From the NCBI GenBank assembly GCA_951801155.1, contig CATOLK010000031.1, positions 1 through 10,545 on the forward strand: a stretch of 10,545 nucleotides of DNA, written 5' to 3'. Below are positions 6,888 to 10,545 of the stretch, piece after piece; position 1 is the stretch's first letter, and each line of letters opens with the position of its first letter. Made by a program: the position numbers and the translations under genes. Under the pieces are notes generated by a model. That model was given only the letters and a program-made list of their open reading frames with translations. It was not told the DNA's origin and ran no database searches. This stretch comes from an uncultured Rickettsiales bacterium. Lineage in GTDB: Bacteria; Pseudomonadota; Alphaproteobacteria; Rickettsiales; UBA1997.

Positions 6888-7418
6888 TTAGTTATATCTG
6901 TTAGTTATTAATCCCTCCCTGCTTTGCGGGGAGGTGTCAGCCTTGGCTGACGGTGAGGTGCTTGTTTTATTGTTTTTAAGCTCCCCTTTGTCAACTGCGT
7001 TGACATTTCCCCTCAAGGAGGGGGAAAATTCTAATTCATTATATATTGTTTGTAAAACATCATTCATATTTTTAAAAACATCATTATCCCAAAATCTTAA
7101 AACTAATGAATAATAGTTCTTTTGTTCTATTTTTATTATTTGATAAAGATAATTAATCAAAATGTAAATGATATATAAACAAGTATTCAAATATTTATTT
7201 ATAAAATATCTGTTTTTAAAATCATTTTTTATTTTTTCAATTTTACTATAATACTTTTTAAATAATTTTTTCTTTAACAATTCTTCTGTAGAATAAACAC
7301 TAATTTCATCAAAATAATTATTAGATTTAATCATATCATTATTTTTTATTATAGACTCAATTTTTTTGATTATTATCAGTTTTAAATCATTAAAAAAAGA
7401 ATTTTGAATTTTTTTCAT
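6888..7418 (-). CDS. Unrecognised ORF with DUF559-like C-terminus and repeat-encoded tail
   Basis: 176 aa in three parts. Residues 1-104 are extremely Lys/Ile/Asn/Tyr-rich, mostly helical, with a hydrophobic stretch (about 77-96) that could be a membrane segment or a buried helix; no family is recognised. Residues 105-130 (LVLRFWDNDVFKNMNDVLQT and the following helix) closely follow the end of DUF559 / Vsr-like endonucleases, typically written VLRFWNNDVLNNIEGVL, but the catalytic part of DUF559 is not visible upstream in this or the other frames. Residues 131-169 are translated from the GC-rich hairpin element. Without that element the frame would stop two codons after residue 130. ATG 7418 overlaps the TAA of the HEPN gene by one base (TAATG), so it is translationally coupled. 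It is probably a chimeric or decaying accessory gene of the hsd operon. Real translation is likely from context; function unknown. Confidence 0.55.
   Translation of the reverse strand: MKKIQNSFFNDLKLIIIKKIESIIKNNDMIKSNNYFDEISVYSTEELLKKKLFKKYYSKIEKIKNDFKNRYFINKYLNTCLYIIYILINYLYQIIKIEQKNYYSLVLRFWDNDVFKNMNDVLQTIYNELEFSPSLRGNVNAVDKGELKNNKTSTSPSAKADTSPQSREGLITNRYN
6913..7024. repeat. GC-rich palindromic repeat element of four hairpins
   Basis: 112 bp, strikingly GC-rich in a region near 10-20% GC. Four hairpins lie in order: 6914-6934 (CCTCCCTGC/GCGGGGAGG around TTT), 6936-6951 (GTCAGC/GCTGAC), 6989-7005 (TGTCAAC/GTTGACA around TGC), and 7009-7023 (CCCCTC/GAGGGG around AAG). The two ends also pair with each other (CCCTCC with GGAGGG). 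It sits in frame within the preceding ORF and adds about 40 codons. Known: Rickettsia carries palindromic elements inserted in genes. From memory, similar hairpin repeats reading S-P-S-L-R-G occur near DUF559 genes in other bacteria. Inferred: a miniature mobile palindromic element. No target-site duplication is obvious. Confidence 0.75.
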
Positions 7419-7999
7419 TATATATCCGTCATTAATTCATACTGTATTAAATATAAATATTTTATCACATCTTTCTGATTATCTTTCATTTCTAAATCAC
7501 CATGAATTAACATACATCTAATTTTATACATAATCTCAATATATGCTTTGTAAATTAAAGTTATGTTATCAGTAAAAAATATATTATCACATAATAATAA
7601 TTTATTTCTAGATCTTTTTGTTTTTACTAAATTACTTGGTTTTTCCTTACTATTTGATTCTATAGATACATTCTCAAAAGATATACTATATCTACCACCG
7701 CAATATGAATTATAATATAATTCTGCATTTAAAAGTGCCTTGTGGAGGGATCCAAATAGAAATTTAAAATGTGAATTTTCTTGAATTAATTTTGAAAAAG
7801 TTTTATAAATTATATTTCCATTATCACATTTATTTTTTAAAAATTTTATACATTGATTATCTCTTCCTTCTTTTCCATTATTAAATTTTTTATATTCATC
7901 TTTATACCAAGCATTAAATGATAGCCATAAATTAACACATAATGGAATATAATCAACTTCTGATTTTTTTTTCCATTCACTTATTTTATTACTTGACAT
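7418..7999 (-). CDS. HEPN-like protein embedded in the restriction-modification operon
   Basis: A 193-aa, mostly helical, soluble protein. The N-terminus has LWLSFNAWY (24-32), a segment shared, from memory, by HEPN-like families found beside restriction-modification genes. The C-terminal helix has IRCMLIHGD with Arg161 and His166, the R-X4-H signature of HEPN domains, which in active members is the RNA-cleaving site. ATG 7999 overlaps the end of hsdM by 11 nt, and GGGGGG just upstream is a strong ribosome-binding site. Its TAA overlaps the next ATG by one base. Known: HEPN proteins act as RNases in toxin-antitoxin, abortive infection and CRISPR systems. Inferred: an accessory defence RNase or a structural partner of the methyltransferase complex. 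The gene is about 20% GC in a counted 60-base line, unlike the hsdM gene it overlaps. HEPN assignment is by motif only. Confidence 0.7.
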   Translation of the reverse strand: MSSNKISEWKKKSEVDYIPLCVNLWLSFNAWYKDEYKKFNNGKEGRDNQCIKFLKNKCDNGNIIYKTFSKLIQENSHFKFLFGSLHKALLNAELYYNSYCGGRYSISFENVSIESNSKEKPSNLVKTKRSRNKLLLCDNIFFTDNITLIYKAYIEIMYKIRCMLIHGDLEMKDNQKDVIKYLYLIQYELMTDI

Positions 8000-9662
8000 T
8001 TTCCCCCCAAAACTCCAACCCTTCCTCCTTCGCCCACTTTACAAATTCATCTGCAATCTCATCCAAATCATGTTGCAAAATCATTTCTCCATCCACTTCT
8101 TTATAAACATATTCTCCACTATTATTTTTTCCAGATTTTTCACTCACAGCAAAAAATATCGGATAATCAGCTACTTGCGGACATTTTTTCTTATCCCACT
8201 TTTGCAAAAATATAACACTTGTTTTTGTACCAGTGTGTGGCTTAAACGTATTAACATCAAGTCCAACAACAGCCAAAATTCTTGCCTTATTGGCCAAAAA
8301 GTCTCTTATATATTTTTCACTGGTGTTATTAAAAACTCCTTGCGGAAGGACTATAGCTAATCGCCCACCATCTTTAACAAAATTCAAATTTCTTTCAATA
8401 AATAATAAATGTCTTGAAATTTTTGTCTGTTTCTTCTTAACAACATTGGGATATTCTGCTAAGATGTGTTTTTCTGTAACTTCTCCAGCAAAAGGAGGAT
8501 TAGCAAGTAAAATATCAAAATTGAAGTATTTAAAATTCTTATCTGCAAGCTTTTCGTTGTTTAAATTTACTCTTATATTGTCACCCCACGAGAAGGAATC
8601 TAAAGAATTTTCCTTAAAAATGTGAGATTTTCCATCTCCGGCAATTAGCATCATGGCCTTTGAAATTTTTGAACTTCTTTCATCAAAATCTATGCCATAT
8701 AGATGTCTACTGGCATAATTTGAAAAATTTTTTGGATTTACATATTTCATAGTATGAATTAAAAATCCACCTGAACCACAGGCTGTATCTATTACAAATT
8801 CATCTTTTTTGGGATTTAACATTTTTATACACATATCAATCACATGTCTAGGTGTGAAGTATTGACCTTTTTTGCCCTTGGCAACATCTGGTATTAGGTA
8901 TTCAAAAGCATCATCTATAATTTGTAAGTTAGAACCCAATAATTTAAAATATTGTAAATCTGCTACTACATTTTGTAAGTGGGTACTTGTCAATTTAATT
9001 TTATCGTTATCATCAAAAATATCTCGCCATTGGTCTTTTGCTTTTTCAAAAAGTTTATCTATTGCCTGTTTTGTAATATTTGGATCCTCTCTGGCTCTAA
9101 ATTCCATAATATAATTCTCATCATCTTTTCCCTGAGTTTCATCATAAAGTTTTGCATAAATAATTTTAAAAATTTCATCAAAACTATCAAAACCAGAATT
9201 ACCTAACACTAGATTTTCTAAATTTTGTATAACTTGCTTTAATTGTTTTGGTTCTTTTATTTCGTTATAGGTAAATTTTTTGCCATAAACATCTTTTATT
9301 GATTCTTTATATTCCGGTATATCAAATATTGTTGAAAAATCCTTTGGATATGGTCTATGTAGTATCTCTATGGTTTGTCCATTTATGACAACACCAATTT
9401 CAGCTCCTTCAGCATTTAGATAACTTTTTAATTGTTTTGCATCATTTTTTACATTAGGAGCCTTTACTTCTACAAGAATATATGGTGTAATTTTATCATC
9501 CTTATAAAGGATAATATCTGCTCTTTTCTTTTCTCTACCAAAATTTACAACCACTTCAACATCAATTAATTCTTTTGGATATTTATATTTACTTGTTAAA
9601 CGATTTAAATATAGTTGCCTAACTATTTCCTCTGGTGATGATTTTTTTTCGCTGTAAACCAT
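7989..9662 (-). CDS. hsdM: N6-adenine DNA methyltransferase fused to a PD-(D/E)XK nuclease-like N-terminus (HsdM-like)
   Basis: A two-domain enzyme (557 aa from ATG 9662). Residues about 10-105 match the type I restriction R-protein N-terminal domain (HSDR_N_2): SPEEIVRQLYL with Glu12, RADIILY with Asp49, and VEVKAP with Glu65 and Lys67, a complete PD-(D/E)XK set. Residues about 140-280 form the helical HsdM N-terminus ending in GQYFTPRHVIDM. The methyltransferase core has DTACGSGGF (292-300, AdoMet binding) and the catalytic NPPF (388-391). It transfers a methyl group to adenine N6 and may cut DNA itself. ATG 9662 has AGGA four nt upstream, but the same frame continues upstream through one TAA (9696-9698) to ATG 9812, so the protein may be missing 50 residues. 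Composition is 32-35% GC in counted lines against about 10-20% in neighbours. The S subunit is hsdS; no helicase HsdR is encoded in the window. Confidence 0.93.
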   Translation of the reverse strand: MVYSEKKSSPEEIVRQLYLNRLTSKYKYPKELIDVEVVVNFGREKKRADIILYKDDKITPYILVEVKAPNVKNDAKQLKSYLNAEGAEIGVVINGQTIEILHRPYPKDFSTIFDIPEYKESIKDVYGKKFTYNEIKEPKQLKQVIQNLENLVLGNSGFDSFDEIFKIIYAKLYDETQGKDDENYIMEFRAREDPNITKQAIDKLFEKAKDQWRDIFDDNDKIKLTSTHLQNVVADLQYFKLLGSNLQIIDDAFEYLIPDVAKGKKGQYFTPRHVIDMCIKMLNPKKDEFVIDTACGSGGFLIHTMKYVNPKNFSNYASRHLYGIDFDERSSKISKAMMLIAGDGKSHIFKENSLDSFSWGDNIRVNLNNEKLADKNFKYFNFDILLANPPFAGEVTEKHILAEYPNVVKKKQTKISRHLLFIERNLNFVKDGGRLAIVLPQGVFNNTSEKYIRDFLANKARILAVVGLDVNTFKPHTGTKTSVIFLQKWDKKKCPQVADYPIFFAVSEKSGKNNSGEYVYKEVDGEMILQHDLDEIADEFVKWAKEEGLEFWGENVK

Positions 9663-9695
9663 CTTTTCCTGCTCACCTTTTGAATTGGATTTTAT

Positions 9696-9812
9696 TTAAT
9701 ATTTCCCATTTTCATTTTTGTAGATAGATTTTTCTAATTTTTCCAATTCCTTTTTACTGAATAGTGATAAATCGTTGTCTATGTTTTTAAAAATTTTGTT
9801 TAGTATTTCCAT
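9696..9812 (-). pseudogene. 38-codon ORF in frame with hsdM, likely its severed N-terminus
   Basis: ATG 9812 opens MEILNKIFKNIDNDLSLFSK and ends in ENGKY followed by TAA (9696-9698). After the TAA the same frame continues for 11 codons (IKSNSKGEQEK) straight into the ATG at 9662, exactly 50 codons from ATG 9812. An amphipathic Leu/Ile/Lys helix before the PEEIVRQL motif is what I would expect at the start of such R-domain proteins. TAA is one base from a Tyr codon, so a single substitution explains it. Alternatively it is a small upstream ORF coupled to hsdM. No Shine-Dalgarno is visible before ATG 9812. Confidence 0.55.
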
Positions 9813-9837
9813 ACTTGGTATTAATAATTTTAGATTT

Positions 9838-9866
9838 ATATTAAATTAAAATAATTTTATTTTCAA
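9838..9866 (-). promoter_or_regulatory. Putative promoter of the hsd operon
   Basis: On the - strand, TTGAAA (9866-9861) and TAATAT (9843-9838) stand 17 bp apart; TATAAA overlaps slightly further on. They end about 25 nt before ATG 9812, consistent with transcription of the operon including the short upstream frame. In such AT-rich DNA chance matches are frequent. Confidence 0.35.
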
Positions 9867-9981
9867 GATACTGTTTAATTTTTTGTTATTAAACCAATAT
9901 ATTGTTTTTTCTATTGTTATTTTTGTATATATTTACCATTTTAGCAGTAAATTCCACTATTTTTAAAGACTAATTTTTTAT

Positions 9982-10545
9982 TTATATTATTTTATTTTTT
10001 AATATATCAATAATCTCATTAAAAATGCCAATATTTTGTAAACTTTTTCTATATGAATTATCAATAATTTTTTTTACTTCTAATGGATTTTTAAACAAAA
10101 AATCTACTTTTTCAAATAAAGTTTCTGGCTTATTATTTTTTAATATTATACAACCTTCAATATTCAATAATTCTTTAAACAATATATAATTATTTTCAAT
10201 ATATGGACCGGTTATAATACAGCAATTGTGCTTTATAGCCTCTGCTGGCGTATGACCTCCAATACCATTTTGTAAAGACCCTCCCATAAATACTATATTA
10301 CATAAATCAAAAAATGTTCCTAAATTTCCTATTTTATCATATATATAAAATTCTGTATTTTCATTTATATCTTTATTAGAAGTAGTTGTAATATAATTAA
10401 TACCGTCGTTCTCTAAAATTTTCTCTACTTCATTGATTCTATTGGGATGTCTAATTATTAATAGAGTTACTATATTATTATATACTTTTTTTAACATTTT
10501 ATGAGTTTCAATTATGATTTCTTCTTCTCCTTTATGACTACAATT
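9982..10545 (-). CDS. waaA: 3-deoxy-D-manno-octulosonic acid (Kdo) transferase, C-terminal part
   Basis: The C-terminal 187 residues of a GT30 glycosyltransferase that attaches Kdo to lipid A precursor at the inner face of the cytoplasmic membrane. The frame is open to the window edge, so the start lies outside; the methionine at 10497 is internal. Visible marks are SHKGEEEIIIETHKML at the edge (the usual S-T-H-x-G-E-E motif), LLIIRHPNR, then VFMGGSLQNGIGGHTPAEAI with the conserved Glu, and ITGPYIENN with the sugar-nucleotide-site Asn. The C-terminal lobe is complete and ends in TAA at 9984-9982. The gene shows the organism makes LPS. It is on the same strand as the hsd operon and 169 nt upstream of ATG 9812, with no clear terminator between, so read-through is possible. 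It is very AT-rich like the host background. Confidence 0.92.
   Translation of the reverse strand, partial: NCSHKGEEEIIIETHKMLKKVYNNIVTLLIIRHPNRINEVEKILENDGINYITTTSNKDINENTEFYIYDKIGNLGTFFDLCNIVFMGGSLQNGIGGHTPAEAIKHNCCIITGPYIENNYILFKELLNIEGCIILKNNKPETLFEKVDFLFKNPLEVKKIIDNSYRKSLQNIGIFNEIIDILKNKII

Noticed and set aside
6913..7024. Reading the GC-rich hairpin element as a CRISPR repeat or rho-independent terminator
   Set aside because: There is no repeat-spacer array, and the element lies inside an open frame of a coupled operon with several hairpins and no U-tract.
7117..7190. Frameshift that would restore a DUF559 catalytic domain in the third operon ORF
   Set aside because: The other two frames of the coding strand hit stop codons quickly and show no D-G-x-x-H-type motif.
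8070..9206. Several + strand ORFs opposite hsdM
   Set aside because: Antisense shadows of the well-supported methyltransferase frame, without recognisable motifs or ribosome sites.
9813..9981. A gene or terminator between waaA and the hsd operon
   Set aside because: No ORF of coding character and no stable hairpin; only a possible promoter is seen.

Overview
The window reads as chromosome from a very AT-rich, Gram-negative, probably host-associated bacterium. An alphaproteobacterium (Rickettsiales- or Holosporales-like) is the best guess. The reasons are a DUF2793 tail protein of the kind common in alphaproteobacterial prophages and gene-transfer agents, a Kdo transferase (so LPS is made), an ankyrin-like ORF, and long AT-rich gaps. 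The standard bacterial code fits throughout. The lineage is inference, not proof.

Layout, left to right. Positions 1-3140 hold phage-derived genes: a DUF2793 tail protein and a small companion on the + strand, converging on an intact-looking large terminase (TerL) on the - strand. No other phage genes separate them, so this looks like a rearranged prophage or GTA fragment. A tRNA-Phe(GAA) with a near-consensus promoter follows (3392-3506), then an AT-rich gap, a small alpha/beta-hydrolase esterase (+), an inverted repeat in the convergent gap, and a small ankyrin-like ORF (-).

From 9812 down to 5474 (- strand) runs a tightly packed four-gene operon built on a restriction-modification core. 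The order is hsdM-like (a PD-(D/E)XK nuclease-like N-terminus joined to an N6-adenine methyltransferase), a HEPN-like protein with R-X4-H, a small ORF whose C-terminus looks like the tail of a DUF559 endonuclease, and hsdS with two target-recognition domains. The genes overlap by 11 nt or 1 nt, or lie 1 nt apart. No helicase-type HsdR is encoded on either side within the window. The layout therefore resembles a nuclease-methyltransferase plus S-subunit (BcgI-like or type IIG) system, or a type I system whose R gene lies elsewhere, with a HEPN accessory gene embedded in it.

Three things make the operon unusual. First, the reading frame of the methyltransferase continues upstream through a single TAA to another ATG, so the true N-terminus may have been cut off by a nonsense mutation. 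Second, a GC-rich element of four hairpins (6913-7024) sits in frame inside the third gene and supplies its last ~40 codons. Third, base composition is patchy: hsdM and the conserved segments of hsdS are clearly GC-richer than the HEPN gene, the third gene and the HsdS recognition domains, which suggests recent acquisition and domain shuffling. The window ends inside waaA (- strand), the Kdo transferase of LPS synthesis.
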